Positions 27,195 through 38,003 are shown, numbered from the stretch's first letter. The stretch: 64,000 nucleotides of DNA from JAHZMA01 sp965205905 (GCA_965205905.1 CBDBHZ010000011.1:248001-312000), one strand, 5' to 3'. A program made the numbers and translations. Notes: generated by a model from the letters alone, not told the origin.

Positions 27195-28649
27195 TTGCAT
27201 AGATTTAGACCAATCGTAGCCGCGCAAGGCTTAATGACAATTATTATTGGCGTTACCATGCTGTTACCAGCAATGGTGGATTTTTATCTGGATTCGCCTG
27301 ATAAATATGTATTCCCCATCAGCGCAGGTATTGTGATGATGATTGGCGTGATTTTGGTATTGGCAACATTTACCACCGAACAGCAAAAAATGTCTGGTAA
27401 ATTTGCCTTTTTGCTCACCGTATTATCATGGATGACACTGCCCGCTTTTGCAACCATCCCCTTTTTAGTCTCAACAGCCGATTTATCATTCACCGATGCC
27501 TATTTTGAAACCGTATCAGCGATTACCACCACAGGTTCAACCATTTTAACCGATTTAGATAATACCGATAGTGGCTTATTATTATGGCGGTCGCTGTTGC
27601 AATGGTTTGGCGGTATTGGCATTATCGTGATGGCGATTGCAATTTTGCCCTTATTACAGATTGGTGGCTTAAATCTATTTCGCATGGAATTTTCTAACAC
27701 GATGGATAAAACACTGCCCCGCGCTGCTCAACTGGTGATGTGGATTTCAATTTGCTATGTTGCCTTATCGATGATTTGCGCGATTCTTTATAATTTATTG
27801 GGCAATATGAGCGCGTTTGATGCCATCAATCACGCCATGACCACGATGGCGACTGGTGGTTTTAGCACCCATGATGAATCAATCGGTTATTTTGATAATG
27901 CGGTGGTTGAGATGATTGCGATTATTTTCATGATTTTTGGCTCGCTGCCATTCGTGATTTATCTGAAAGTTGTGTTGCTACGGCGTTACGATGCTTTGCT
28001 GAATGAACAGCAAGTGCGTTGGTTTTTTATCTTATTAGGAATTTTTATTGCATTAATGGCACTTAATTTATGGTTAGGCGAGCAATATTCACTGATTCAA
28101 GCATTGCGTCTTACCACTTTCAATGTAACCTCAATCATGACAGGCACTGGCTATGCCACCGATAATTACTCTATTTGGAGTACGGGTGCGCAACCGCTGT
28201 TTTTTGTGATTATGTTTATTGGCGGTTGTGCGGGTTCTACCACTTGCGGGCTAAAAATGTTTCGTATCATCGTTTTATTTCAAAGTATCCGCTTGCAGAT
28301 AAAACAAATGATGCAGCCGCATGGTATTTTTCTACCCACCTATAATGGGCGTCCTCTGCCAAAAGATATTGGCGAGACCGTGATGAGCTTTTTCTTTCTG
28401 TATATTATGACTTTTGCATTTTTTGCGATTCTATTAAGCTTCACAGGGTTAGATTTTGTTACCGCTATTTCCGCATCAGCCACTGCTATCGCCAATGTAG
28501 GGCCCGGTTTAGGCGATGTTGTTGGACCAGCGGGTAATTTTTCATCACTTGCCATTAGCGCAAAATGGATTATGATTATCGGCATGTTATTAGGGCGTTT
28601 GGAATTTTTCACTCTTTTAGTGTTATTAAGTAAGAATTTCTGGAAATAA
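27195..28649 (+). CDS. trkH: Potassium uptake protein TrkH/KtrB family
   Basis: A 484-residue membrane protein with about ten hydrophobic helices in the fourfold pore arrangement. The selectivity filter loops are visible: ITTTGSTIL, MATGGFSTH, SIMTGTGYATD and a fourth near ANVGPGLGDV. The segment GGCAGSTTCGLKM before the third helix pair is diagnostic. TrkH forms the pore of a K+ uptake system regulated by TrkA, which is not encoded here. The start TTG at 27195 has GAGG 7 bases before it. It lies 43 bases after the cytochrome gene and could be cotranscribed. Confidence 0.92.
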   Translation: MHRFRPIVAAQGLMTIIIGVTMLLPAMVDFYLDSPDKYVFPISAGIVMMIGVILVLATFTTEQQKMSGKFAFLLTVLSWMTLPAFATIPFLVSTADLSFTDAYFETVSAITTTGSTILTDLDNTDSGLLLWRSLLQWFGGIGIIVMAIAILPLLQIGGLNLFRMEFSNTMDKTLPRAAQLVMWISICYVALSMICAILYNLLGNMSAFDAINHAMTTMATGGFSTHDESIGYFDNAVVEMIAIIFMIFGSLPFVIYLKVVLLRRYDALLNEQQVRWFFILLGIFIALMALNLWLGEQYSLIQALRLTTFNVTSIMTGTGYATDNYSIWSTGAQPLFFVIMFIGGCAGSTTCGLKMFRIIVLFQSIRLQIKQMMQPHGIFLPTYNGRPLPKDIGETVMSFFFLYIMTFAFFAILLSFTGLDFVTAISASATAIANVGPGLGDVVGPAGNFSSLAISAKWIMIIGMLLGRLEFFTLLVLLSKNFWK

Positions 28650-28660
28650 AGGACTATTTT

Positions 28661-31300
28661 ATGCAAAATGTTAATGATATCCGCACAGTTTTTTTAGATT
28701 ATTTTATCAAGCATCAGCATCGTGATATGGCATCATCATCATTGGTGCCAGAAAACGACCCAACCCTAATGTTCACCAATTCTGGCATGGTGCAATTTAA
28801 GAATATTTTCACAGGCGAACAAGCTCGCCCTGCACCTTGTGCGGTAACCGCGCAAAAATGCGTGCGGGCGGGCGGTAAACATAATGATTTAGAAAATGTT
28901 GGCTATACGGCACGGCATCATACTTTTTTTGAAATGTTGGGCAATTTTTCGTTCGGCGATTATTTCAAAGAAAATGCGATTGAGATGGCGTGGAATCTTA
29001 TCACCAAAGAATATGGCTTACCATCTGAAAAATTATTGGTAACGATTTACCATGATGATGAGGAGGCGGCATCATATTGGAAAAAAATTGCAAATTTAGA
29101 TGATAGTCGTATCATTCGAATCAAGACTGACGATAATTTTTGGCGGATGGGTGATACTGGTCCTTGCGGCCCTTGTTCGGAAATTTTTTATGATCATGGC
29201 GACCATATTGCGGGCGGCCCACCGGGCAGTCCCGATGAAGATGGCGACAGATTCATTGAAATTTGGAATCTGGTTTTCATGCAGTTTGAGCAAATATCAG
29301 CAGATAAACGTATCAATCTGCCAAAAACATCAATTGATACGGGCATGGGTATCGAGCGAATTGCTGCAATTTTGCAAGGCAAGCATGATAATTATGATAT
29401 TGATATTTTTCAAAATTTAATGAGAACCATCTCTGATTTACTACAATCTGACCCCAACAAAAATCAAGCCAGCCATAAGGCAATCGCCGACCATATTCGC
29501 GCGATATGTTTTTTAATTGCCGATGGTGTCTTGCCATCAAACGAGGGGCGTGGCTATGTGTTACGCAGAATCATGCGCCGTGCCATGCGCCATGCGCATC
29601 TTATTGGTGGGCGCGAGCCATTTTTATATCAACTTCCCCATCATATGACTGAATTAATGGGCGGACATTATGTTGAGTTAAACCATGCAGAACATCTGAT
29701 TCGCGAGACCTTGAAAAGCGAAGAAGAACGTTTTCAAGACACCTTATCACGCGGGCTTAAAATTTTAGATGATGCCATTAACCCGATGAGCAAGGGCGAT
29801 AAATTATCGGGCGATATTGCCTTCACGCTTTATGATACTTACGGCTTTCCGCTTGATTTAACCGCCGATATTTTGCGCGGACAGCAATTAGAACTTGATA
29901 TGCAAGGTTTTGAGTGTGCCATGCAGGAACAAAAACAGCGCGCCCGTGCCGCTTGGAAAGGGTCGGGCATGGATAAAACCAATAAAATTTGGTTTGAGCT
30001 AAAAGAAGACACTCCTGCGACCGAATTTTTAGGCTATCACAACGACCATAATGAAGCGGTTATCTTACATTTGGTGAAAGATGATAAAGCCACCGACACA
30101 TTAAAAACGGGTGATGAGGCGATTATTATTGTCAATCAAACCTGTTTTTATGGCGAATCGGGCGGACAAATTGGCGATAATGGCATCATCAGCAATGGCG
30201 ATAATCAATTTATCGTGCGCGATACCCAAAAATCTTTAGGCTTATTTTTGCATTATGGCGTGATGAAAAAAGGTGGTTTAACCAAAAATGATGCGGTTCA
30301 TCTTCAAATTGATACTGAAAAACGCAATAAATTAAAGCGTCATCATTCGGCGACTCATTTGTTACATCAATCCTTACGCAATCATTTGGGCAGTCATGTC
30401 GCACAAAGTGGTTCAATGGTAACGGATAATCATTTACGCTTCGATTTTAGCCATCACCATGCCATCGATGATGAAAATTTGCAAAAAATTGAGCAAGAAG
30501 TGAATCGCGAAATCTTGAATAACAGCCCGATTACCACGATTGTTACCAGCAAAGAAACTGCCGTCAAAAATGGCGCGCTTGCTTTGTTTGGCGAGAAATA
30601 TGATGATGAGGTGCGGGTGGTGAGCATGGGTATGCCCGATGATGACCCCAATAATAATAAAAGTTATTCGGTTGAATTATGTGGTGGCATACATGTCAAT
30701 AAAACCGCTGAAATCGGTTTGTTTAAAATTTTACACGAATCGAGCATTGCGGCAGGTGTACGCCGTATCGAAGCTGTCTGTGGCGAGGCATTATATCAGC
30801 ATATTCAAAAACTGGATATGATTGCCAAAAATAGTGCCGATATTTTGAAAACGGGTGTTGAGCAAATCCCGAATCGTCTCTTGTTAATGCAAGAAAAATT
30901 GAAAAAAACTGAAAAAGAAAATCAGGAATTGCGCCGTAAATTATCACTCAGTCAAAGCGATAGTGAGGCAATCATGGTGGGTGATATGGCAATCATCATG
31001 CGCGCATTAGATTGTTCGCCCAAAGATTTGAAAATTCTTGTCAAAAATCTGCATGATAGTGTGTCGCAACCTTCTATTGTGATATTAGGCACAATATTTG
31101 ATGAGCGGGCTTCAATGATGGTGAGCGTGGCAGAATCACTGACTGCAAAATATGATGCCGCAAATTTGATAAAAATTGCCGAGCCAATTATTGATGGCAA
31201 AGGTGGTGGCAAAAAAACATTGGCACAATCGGGTGGCAAAAATATTGATGCGCTGAATGATGCCCTCAACGCGATTGTTAAAAATATCACTGGCGCGTGA
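28661..31300 (+). CDS. alaS: Alanyl-tRNA synthetase
   Basis: An 879-residue class II synthetase. The N-terminal catalytic core contains FTNSGMVQFKNIFTG and RHHTFFEMLGNFSFGDYFK; the editing domain has the zinc His pair in HHSATHLLH near residue 563 and the CGGIHV cysteine near residue 675; a C-terminal C-Ala region follows with the GGKKTLAQSGG segment. The length is typical. It charges tRNA-Ala and edits Ser and Gly mischarged products. It runs into tsaD by a 1-base overlap. Confidence 0.97.
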   Translation: MQNVNDIRTVFLDYFIKHQHRDMASSSLVPENDPTLMFTNSGMVQFKNIFTGEQARPAPCAVTAQKCVRAGGKHNDLENVGYTARHHTFFEMLGNFSFGDYFKENAIEMAWNLITKEYGLPSEKLLVTIYHDDEEAASYWKKIANLDDSRIIRIKTDDNFWRMGDTGPCGPCSEIFYDHGDHIAGGPPGSPDEDGDRFIEIWNLVFMQFEQISADKRINLPKTSIDTGMGIERIAAILQGKHDNYDIDIFQNLMRTISDLLQSDPNKNQASHKAIADHIRAICFLIADGVLPSNEGRGYVLRRIMRRAMRHAHLIGGREPFLYQLPHHMTELMGGHYVELNHAEHLIRETLKSEEERFQDTLSRGLKILDDAINPMSKGDKLSGDIAFTLYDTYGFPLDLTADILRGQQLELDMQGFECAMQEQKQRARAAWKGSGMDKTNKIWFELKEDTPATEFLGYHNDHNEAVILHLVKDDKATDTLKTGDEAIIIVNQTCFYGESGGQIGDNGIISNGDNQFIVRDTQKSLGLFLHYGVMKKGGLTKNDAVHLQIDTEKRNKLKRHHSATHLLHQSLRNHLGSHVAQSGSMVTDNHLRFDFSHHHAIDDENLQKIEQEVNREILNNSPITTIVTSKETAVKNGALALFGEKYDDEVRVVSMGMPDDDPNNNKSYSVELCGGIHVNKTAEIGLFKILHESSIAAGVRRIEAVCGEALYQHIQKLDMIAKNSADILKTGVEQIPNRLLLMQEKLKKTEKENQELRRKLSLSQSDSEAIMVGDMAIIMRALDCSPKDLKILVKNLHDSVSQPSIVILGTIFDERASMMVSVAESLTAKYDAANLIKIAEPIIDGKGGGKKTLAQSGGKNIDALNDALNAIVKNITGA

Positions 31301-32325
31301 TGAAAATTTTGGGAATAGAATCATCATGCGATGAAACTGCGATTGCGGTGCTTGATGAGTCTAAAAAAATCTATTGTGATGAGGTTTTTTCGCAAATTGC
31401 CTTGCATCAACTTTATGGTGGTGTGGTGCCAGAAATTGCGGCGCGGTCGCATCTGGAAATTATCCATGATTTCACCAAAACCAGCCTTGAAACCCATGAT
31501 ATAAAGTTAAATCAACTTGATGCGATTGCCGTTACATCAGGGCCCGGTCTGATTGGTGGTCTGATGATTGGTGTCAATTTTGCCCAAACATTGGCGCATT
31601 TACTCAATATCCCCTGCTATGCGATCAATCATTTAGAGGGTCATGCGCTTTGTGTACGTTTAAGCGATGATGTTACGTTTCCCTATCTGGTGTTGTTAGC
31701 GTCAGGTGGACATTGTCAGATTCTTGCCGTACGCAATGTTGGTGATTATGTGCTTTACGGGCAAACATTAGATGATAGTGCGGGTGAAACTTTTGATAAA
31801 ATTGCCAATTTGTTAGGGCTTGCCTATCCGGGCGGCCCTGAAATTGAAAAAATCGCGCAACATGCTGATGAGTCGATAGAATTGCCAAAACCGCTTACCC
31901 ATCAACAAAATTGCGACTTTTCTTTTTCGGGCTTAAAATCATCGATTCGACGTAAAATTCTTGCTGAAAAATCCATCAGCGAATCACTCAGCCAACAAAA
32001 AATTGCCAATTTCGCTTTTAGCTTACAACAAAATATTGCTGATATTTTTGCCAATCGTTTAAACCATGCTTTAACACGTTTTAGCGAAGAGTTTAATATC
32101 AAAAACCCTATCATCGCATTGGTGGGCGGGGTGGCAAGCAATAAACTGATTCGACAGAAGCTTGCTGATTTTTGTGAAACGCAACAGGCACATCTGGTAT
32201 GTCCGCCACAAAATCTTTGCACCGATAATGCCGCTATGATTGCATGGGCTGGGATTGAGCGCATCACAGCCAATAATGCCAACACTGATTTAACCCTTTA
32301 CCCCAGAAATCCCTTATGTCAGTAA
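31300..32325 (+). CDS. tsaD: tRNA threonylcarbamoyladenosine (t6A) transferase TsaD
   Basis: A 341-residue ASKHA-fold protein. It transfers threonylcarbamoyl from an AMP intermediate to A37 of ANN-decoding tRNAs together with TsaB and TsaE. The N-terminal GIESSCDET and the metal-binding HLEGH at residues 111-115 are present, and the segment SGGHCQILAV and the C-terminal VGGVASN motif are typical. ATG 31300 overlaps the alaS stop by one base (TGATG); the GTG just before it is less likely. Confidence 0.95.
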   Translation: MKILGIESSCDETAIAVLDESKKIYCDEVFSQIALHQLYGGVVPEIAARSHLEIIHDFTKTSLETHDIKLNQLDAIAVTSGPGLIGGLMIGVNFAQTLAHLLNIPCYAINHLEGHALCVRLSDDVTFPYLVLLASGGHCQILAVRNVGDYVLYGQTLDDSAGETFDKIANLLGLAYPGGPEIEKIAQHADESIELPKPLTHQQNCDFSFSGLKSSIRRKILAEKSISESLSQQKIANFAFSLQQNIADIFANRLNHALTRFSEEFNIKNPIIALVGGVASNKLIRQKLADFCETQQAHLVCPPQNLCTDNAAMIAWAGIERITANNANTDLTLYPRNPLCQ

Positions 32326-33320
32326 ATCATCACCAAAAAATCACCATTTTAGGCGCGGGTGCGTGGGGCACAGCCATTGCTTGTGTTGCGGCACGCGTTC
32401 AAGGTGAAAATTCTGCAAGTAAAATTTTATTATGGGGCAGAGATAAAAATGCGATTGAATGTATTAACGGACAGCATCAGCATCCCGATAAATTAGGTGA
32501 GATTTTACTACCAAAGAATCTGCAAGCGACAGATGATATTAATGTTGCCATTAAAGATGCCGATATTATTTTTTTGGTAATTCCTACCCAAAAAATGCGT
32601 GGGTTTTTACAAAATTTACCAAAAATTCCCTCCAAATCCATCTTGGTGAGCTGTGCCAAAGGGTTAGAGCAAGAAAAATTGCAATTACCGCATCAAATCA
32701 TCAAAAGCCATTTTGATAATCTATGCCTCTCACTATCAGGTCCTAATTTTGCGAGTGAGATTGCCGCCAATAAACCCGCCGCCACCATCATTGCGGGCGA
32801 CAATCAATCAGCCATCGAATCGGTAATGCAAAGCCTGAATCACGAAACATTTCGTCCCTATTATCATTTTGACCAAATCGGGCTAGAAGCGGCGGCGATT
32901 ATGAAAAATATCGTGGCAATTGCCTGCGGTATCATTGCGGCTTTAGAATTAGGCGATAATGCCCGTGCGGCTTTAATCACCCGTTCGATGGCTGAAATGG
33001 CGCGTTTTGTAGAAAATTTTGGTGGCAAACGCGAAACAATTTATGGATTAGGCGGTATTGGTGATTTGATGCTGACTTGCGGGTCGCGACAATCGCGTAA
33101 TATGTCATTTGGTTATGATTACGCCAAAGGGCTGATAAATATGCAGGAATTTTTAACTAAAAACACTGTGGAGGGCGCGTTTAGTGCCAAAGCGATTCAT
33201 CATTTATGCCCTGATTTAGATTTGCCAATTTGTCATGCCATTTACCGCTTGCTGTATCAAAATGCGACTGTTACTGACATTATCAGTGATTTTTTTAGCC
33301 GCCCGTTAAAATCCGAATAG
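32316..33320 (+). CDS. gpsA: Glycerol-3-phosphate dehydrogenase [NAD(P)+]
   Basis: A 334-residue dehydrogenase that makes sn-glycerol 3-phosphate for phospholipids. The nucleotide-binding loop is GAGAWGTAIA near residues 12-21. The family core KNIVAIACGIIAALELGDNARAALITRSMAEMAR carries the catalytic Lys and is present around residue 195, followed by GLGGIGDLMLTCGSRQSRN. It overlaps the end of tsaD by 10 bases, so alaS, tsaD and gpsA form one transcription unit. Confidence 0.96.
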   Translation: MSVNHHQKITILGAGAWGTAIACVAARVQGENSASKILLWGRDKNAIECINGQHQHPDKLGEILLPKNLQATDDINVAIKDADIIFLVIPTQKMRGFLQNLPKIPSKSILVSCAKGLEQEKLQLPHQIIKSHFDNLCLSLSGPNFASEIAANKPAATIIAGDNQSAIESVMQSLNHETFRPYYHFDQIGLEAAAIMKNIVAIACGIIAALELGDNARAALITRSMAEMARFVENFGGKRETIYGLGGIGDLMLTCGSRQSRNMSFGYDYAKGLINMQEFLTKNTVEGAFSAKAIHHLCPDLDLPICHAIYRLLYQNATVTDIISDFFSRPLKSE

Positions 33321-33351
33321 GAAAGTCCGAATGAAAGTTCGAATAGCAAAT

Positions 33352-34338
33352 TTAGCCGACAACAATTTCTAACAATAAATGTTTCGCTTCCATATTGCCC
33401 CGCGATGCTTGCCATTTCACTTGCCACTCAATATCCAGAGTTTGCCGATAGAGTTTCAACAATCTGCCACGTTGCCATTTATTTGCCTGCATCGCCAGTG
33501 AATCTTTTAGCTTAAAGAAAATCGGTGGTCTTAATTGGTCAATCACCTGCCTCACATTCTGCCGATTATCTGCGCTAATTTGCTTAATTTCAGTCAATAA
33601 AACGATATGACGCCGCACCGCCAATATGATTGGAATCGATTCAATATCATCTGATTGTAGCAACTGTTCCATTTTTTGCCTATCGCCTGCAAAAATGGCG
33701 TAAATCAACTCACTCATTTGTAATTGTTGATGCTCACCTATCAAACATTGAATATCATGCGATGTTACCTGTTGCGCCCCTTGTTTGAACAGCAGTAATT
33801 TTTCAATCTCTTGCTCGATTCGGTATGAATCGCCCTTTACCTTTTGCACAAATAATTGCGTGGCATCATGGTCAATCATTAGATTTTCTATCTGTAATTT
33901 TTGCTGTAGCAATGTAGCGATTTCTCTATTTTCTGGCGGATAACATGCCATTATCGCGCAATGTTCTGCTTTTTCAAAAAATTTACGTAATTTTGATGTA
34001 GGGGTGAGGTTATGGGCGAGTATCAGCAAATGATTCACCGATTCTGCCTGTTTTTCCAATGAGGAGACCATCTGATTTTGTAATTTAATCCCTAAGGAAT
34101 CACGACAATCCAACAAAATCAGTTTCGAATCAGCAAATAGACCTGCGCTATTGAGTTCATCATGCAACAAAGCAGGCTGTTTTTCCAATTCCTCACTGTT
34201 GATTTTTTCTACCCTATCACCCCATGATGCTTTTATTTGTTCAGCAATGAAGTATGCTTTACCTTCATCAGCGCCATATAGCAGATAGAAAGATTGTTTT
34301 GCCTTTATCAGTTGCGCTTGATTTTTATAAATCATCAC
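33352..34338 (-). CDS. holA: DNA polymerase III subunit delta
   Basis: A 328-residue clamp-loader subunit. It opens the beta sliding clamp. The AAA+-like domain begins with YLLYGADEGKAYFIAEQIK, then HDELNSAGLFADSKLILLD and TSKLRKFFEKAEHCAIMACYPP, and it ends in the collar domain. The gene overlaps the end of lptE, and is the last of the DUF3576-leuS-lptE-holA series common in alphaproteobacteria. It converges on gpsA with 31 bases between. Confidence 0.88.
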   Translation of the reverse strand: MMIYKNQAQLIKAKQSFYLLYGADEGKAYFIAEQIKASWGDRVEKINSEELEKQPALLHDELNSAGLFADSKLILLDCRDSLGIKLQNQMVSSLEKQAESVNHLLILAHNLTPTSKLRKFFEKAEHCAIMACYPPENREIATLLQQKLQIENLMIDHDATQLFVQKVKGDSYRIEQEIEKLLLFKQGAQQVTSHDIQCLIGEHQQLQMSELIYAIFAGDRQKMEQLLQSDDIESIPIILAVRRHIVLLTEIKQISADNRQNVRQVIDQLRPPIFFKLKDSLAMQANKWQRGRLLKLYRQTLDIEWQVKWQASRGNMEAKHLLLEIVVG

Positions 34339-34804
34339 TCTTAATTTCGGCTAAAAAGTAATTTTGAATATCAAACACAATCTGCCTTGCCAACTGTTGA
34401 AGCGCGCGTTCGATTGCCGCTTGTCTTGATTTTAACTGTTGCTGTTCACTGCCCCTACTACTATAACGGCTTTGCTGTGATGCTTCAGATGTATGCAAAA
34501 CCTCAGTCGTGCCAGCGCGATACAATATGAATGTTGCCTGCGCCTGATATGAATTACGCCCAACAAGCGCGATATTAGATGTTGTAAAACTCACACTTAA
34601 ATCATAATTATGCGGCGCTTTTTTTTGCAAAGAGTTTAAATTAGCTTCAAGTTCTTGCTGTAATAATTGCCCTTGCACATCACCAAGCTGTTTCACTTTC
34701 ACTTGCCGTAATAATTGCCACATATTTTGCTCTCGCGTGACGGTGCTTTCTACCACTGGCGAGCAAGCAGTCAATATCAACATTATCGCAAATAATCGTT
34801 TCAT
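34325..34804 (-). CDS. lptE: LPS assembly lipoprotein LptE
   Basis: A 159-residue outer membrane lipoprotein that plugs LptD. The lipobox is LTACS with C14. The mature part is a mixed alpha/beta domain, including the segment SFTTSNIALVGRNSYQAQATFILYRAGT typical of alphaproteobacterial LptE and a C-terminal helix rich in Gln and Arg. Sequence conservation is low, so the call relies on the position between leuS and holA as well as on the lipobox. The leuS stop and lptE start touch (34804). Confidence 0.82.
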   Translation of the reverse strand: MKRLFAIMLILTACSPVVESTVTREQNMWQLLRQVKVKQLGDVQGQLLQQELEANLNSLQKKAPHNYDLSVSFTTSNIALVGRNSYQAQATFILYRAGTTEVLHTSEASQQSRYSSRGSEQQQLKSRQAAIERALQQLARQIVFDIQNYFLAEIKSDDL

Positions 34805-37398
34805 TAGATAATCAGATTCAAAATTTTATTCGGCACATAAATCACTTTTTTAAGTGGCGCACCAGCAATGGCGTTTTGCACTGTTGGCACTGTTAATGCC
34901 ATTTTAACAGCCTTATCTTGCGAAATATTCACGGCAACATCGATATTGCCGCGCATTTTACCTTTTACCTGCACAGGCAGATTTATAGTATCGGCGATGA
35001 TAAAGCTTTCATCATAGTCGGGCCAAGCATTTTCTAGCAGAGTGGACTCACCTATTTTCTTCCATAATTCTTCGGTGATATGTGGGATAAATGGATTGAA
35101 CAACCGCACCAATATTTGCAACGCTTTATTGCCAAGCGCCTTATCAGCATCACTAACGGGTTGATAATTTTGAAGAAAATTGCTTAATTCGCGAAGCCGT
35201 GCCACTGACCGATTAAAGTGATATTTTTCAATATCTTGCCCTACTTGCTTAATTGTTTGATGCAATAATTGTCGTAATTTTTTGCCATCGCCACTTAACT
35301 CATCGCCATCTGTTTTTTCGTCATAATCAGCCATATCAGCATGATATTTATCGCCTAACAACCGCCAAAGCCGATTCAGATAGCGCCACGCACCTTCCAT
35401 GCCTTGTTCAGTCCATTCAAAATCGCGGTCGGGTGGCGAATCTGATAATGCGAATAAGCGAATCGTATCCGCGCCATAAATATCGATAATATATTCGGGG
35501 TCGACCACATTTTTCTTAGATTTGCTCATTTTTTCAACGCGCCCTGCGATAATCTCATCACCCGTTTCTTGATGATATAATTTGCCATCATCAGCTTTTT
35601 CAACCAGATGCGCGAATTCCCATTTACCCGTTTTTGCTGATTTGTAAGTGCGATGACACACCATGCCTTGCGTATACAGCCCCGCAAATGGTTCTTGCAA
35701 ATCTTCAACATAGCCACATTCATGCATGGCACGCATGAAAAAGCGCGAATAAAGAAGATGCAGAATCGCATGTTCTACCCCGCCAATATATTGTTGCACG
35801 GGCAACCATTTTGCAATTTTTTCTAACGAAGCAGGTGCATCAGGATTATGAGGGTCGCAAAACCTCAAAAAATACCATGATGATTCCATGAAAGTATCAA
35901 ACGTATCGGTTTCGCGTTTCGCAGGCTTGCCACATTGCGGACAATCCACATTGCCCCATGTTGCATGTCTATCTAGCGGATTGCCGACCTTATCAAATGT
36001 AACATCATCAGGCAGTAAAACCGGTAAATCTTGTTTTGGCACTGGCACAATCCCGCAATCATCGCAATGAATCATCGGCACAGGACACCCCCAATAACGT
36101 TGCCGTGAGACTCCCCAATCGCGCAACCGCCATGTGGTTTTCATCCGCCCATTGCCATTTTTCTGCAATTCAGCAATCGCCAATTCTATCGCTTGTGGCA
36201 CAGCAAGCCCGTTTAAGAAATCAGAATTTACCAACACACCATCGCCTGTATAGGCTTTATCGGTAATCTCAATATTCTCCGAATCTTTCGGCTGAACCAC
36301 TTGGTAACGCCCAAACCATATTTTAAGCAAAAATCCAAATCGCGCTGGTCATGGGCAGGACACCCAAAAACCGCGCCCGTGCCATATTCCATCAACACGA
36401 AATTCGCGATATAGACGGGCAGCTGCCCCAGATTATTATGAGGCGTGTCAAACGGATGAGTCGCCGTGATAGTGGTGAGAAAGCCCTGTTTTTCTTGCTT
36501 TTCTAACGCCGCCTCGTTAGTAGCACTGCGCGCACATTCCTTAATGAATTCTGCCGCTTGCGGATTTTTCTTCGCAATTGCGTCAGCAATCGGGTGTTCG
36601 GGCGAAATCGCGATAAATTTTGCACCATACAAGCGTATCAGGACGGGTAGAGAATACCGTTAATGATGGGTGATTCGAATCGCCTCCCTTTAAGGCGAAA
36701 TCAATTTCTGCACCCACCGAACGCCCAATCCAATTTTGTTGCATCAATTTTACTTTATCCGACCAATTTTCAAGATTCTGCAATTCATTCAGCAAGGTTT
36801 CAGCATAGTGCGTGATTTTGAAAAACCATTGATGAAGCTGTTTCTTTTCAACCAACGCCCCCGAACGCCAACCCTTACCATCAATCACCTGTTCATTGGC
36901 AAGCACAGTATCTTCCACAGGGTCCCAATTCACCCATGATTCCTTACGATAGGCAAGCCCTTTATGGTAAAAATCGATAAACATCGCTTGTTCATGCTTG
37001 TAATAATCGGGGTCGCAAGTGGCAAATTCACGGCTCCAATCCAATGAAAAACCCAGCAATAGCGATAATTGCTGTTTCATGGTGGCGATATTTTCCATCG
37101 TCCATTGTTTGGGGTGAGCATTATTATCAAAAGCGGCATTTTCGGCGGGCAAACCAAACGCATCCCAGCCCATAGGGTGCAACACTTCATATCCAGTGGC
37201 ACGGCGATAGCGCGCCACCACATCGCCCATCGTGTAATTTCTGACATGCCCGATATGAATCCGCCCTGATGGGTAAGGAAACATTTCTAACACATAATAA
37301 GGTGGTTTTGCCGAATCATCATCAACCGCAAATGATTGATTTTCTTGCCAATAAGATTGCCATTTTTTTTCAACAGCTCGAAACGGATAATTTTCCAT
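34804..37398 (-). pseudogene. leuS: Leucyl-tRNA synthetase, interrupted by two frameshifts
   Basis: The three pieces together make a full-length LeuS of about 864 residues, but two indels break the frame. The first, near 36628-36635, is an extra base on the reading strand just after FSTRPDTL, where the frame moves from the N-terminal piece to YGAKFIAISP. The second, near 36303, is a missing base just after KYGLGVT, where the frame returns to VVQPKDSE. The first and third pieces share a frame. HIGH is at residues 48-51 (HIGH) and KMSKS lies in the third piece. The middle piece is perfectly conserved editing-domain sequence, so neither indel compensates for the other functionally. LeuS is essential, so sequencing or assembly error is the likely cause, unless a second copy exists. 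Confidence 0.88.
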
Positions 37399-37400
37399 TT

Positions 37401-37967
37401 TTAATTCTGCGTTCCCACTGACGCACCTAGTGAGAAAAAGCGCAATTCACGCGCTCTGGTAAGGATAGAATCTTTAAATTGTTGCAAAGTATCATCAGAA
37501 ACTGGCGCGCTCTGCCAATCAGAGCCACTCTTCACCTGCTTAAATAAAATCACATTCAGCGCATCGGCGCGTAACACAGTGCCACTCATGGTGATATTGG
37601 CTTTGTAACGTTGATTTGGCTGTTCGGGCAAGGCGTGCCATTCGGTAACAATCACCCCGCCGACCGCATCAGCTTGGCTAAGTGGCATGAACGAAATCAC
37701 ATCAAGACTGGCAGTCCATAAATAGCGGTTAACTTGCATGATACCGCCACCTGAAAATAGATTGGTGCTATCGCGCCCCGATTTATCTTTATCGGGTGCG
37801 AATAAGCCTCTGCCATCATTGCCGAATCTGCTTTCATCGGTATAGCCGTATTTTTTGCGCTGTTCGTCCGATAGGGTTTCTTCAAAGGTTGTTTGACGCA
37901 CCGTGCAGGCGGTTAATATCAGCAAGCAAGCTAATATGGATAGTGATATGTTGGGTAAGTTTTTCAT
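37401..37967 (-). CDS. DUF3576 domain lipoprotein
   Basis: A 188-residue exported protein with lipobox LILTAC (C21). The family DUF3576 is recognised from TDESRFGNDGRG, the RYLWTASLDVISFMPLSQADAVGGVIVTEW segment and the C-terminal ILTRARELRFFSLG. Family members are found directly upstream of leuS in alphaproteobacteria, as here (2 bases). The role is not known; an envelope function is likely. The leader just before its ATG is a copy of the leader of the neighbouring porin. Confidence 0.85.
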   Translation of the reverse strand: MKNLPNISLSILACLLILTACTVRQTTFEETLSDEQRKKYGYTDESRFGNDGRGLFAPDKDKSGRDSTNLFSGGGIMQVNRYLWTASLDVISFMPLSQADAVGGVIVTEWHALPEQPNQRYKANITMSGTVLRADALNVILFKQVKSGSDWQSAPVSDDTLQQFKDSILTRARELRFFSLGASVGTQN

Positions 37968-38003
37968 AGGCTATCAATGCCAAACTGGCTATAGATTGTC
38001 AAT
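37960..38003 (-). repeat. 44-bp direct repeat, copy A (leader of the DUF3576 gene)
   Basis: The leader directly before the DUF3576 start codon matches 39198-39241 in 42 of 44 bases, in the same orientation. It reaches the ATG and stops at the end of the downstream porin reading frame (stop TAA 38003-38005). On the minus strand it contains TTGACA, an ideal -35 box, 18 bases before ATTGAT, a weak -10, with the start codon 5 bases further, which would give a leaderless mRNA. There is no Shine-Dalgarno sequence. Confidence 0.85.

Noticed and set aside
34804..37398. Programmed ribosomal frameshifting in leuS
   Set aside because: Two shifts of opposite sign are needed, neither site shows a slippery heptamer with a downstream structure, and no such mechanism is known for leuS.
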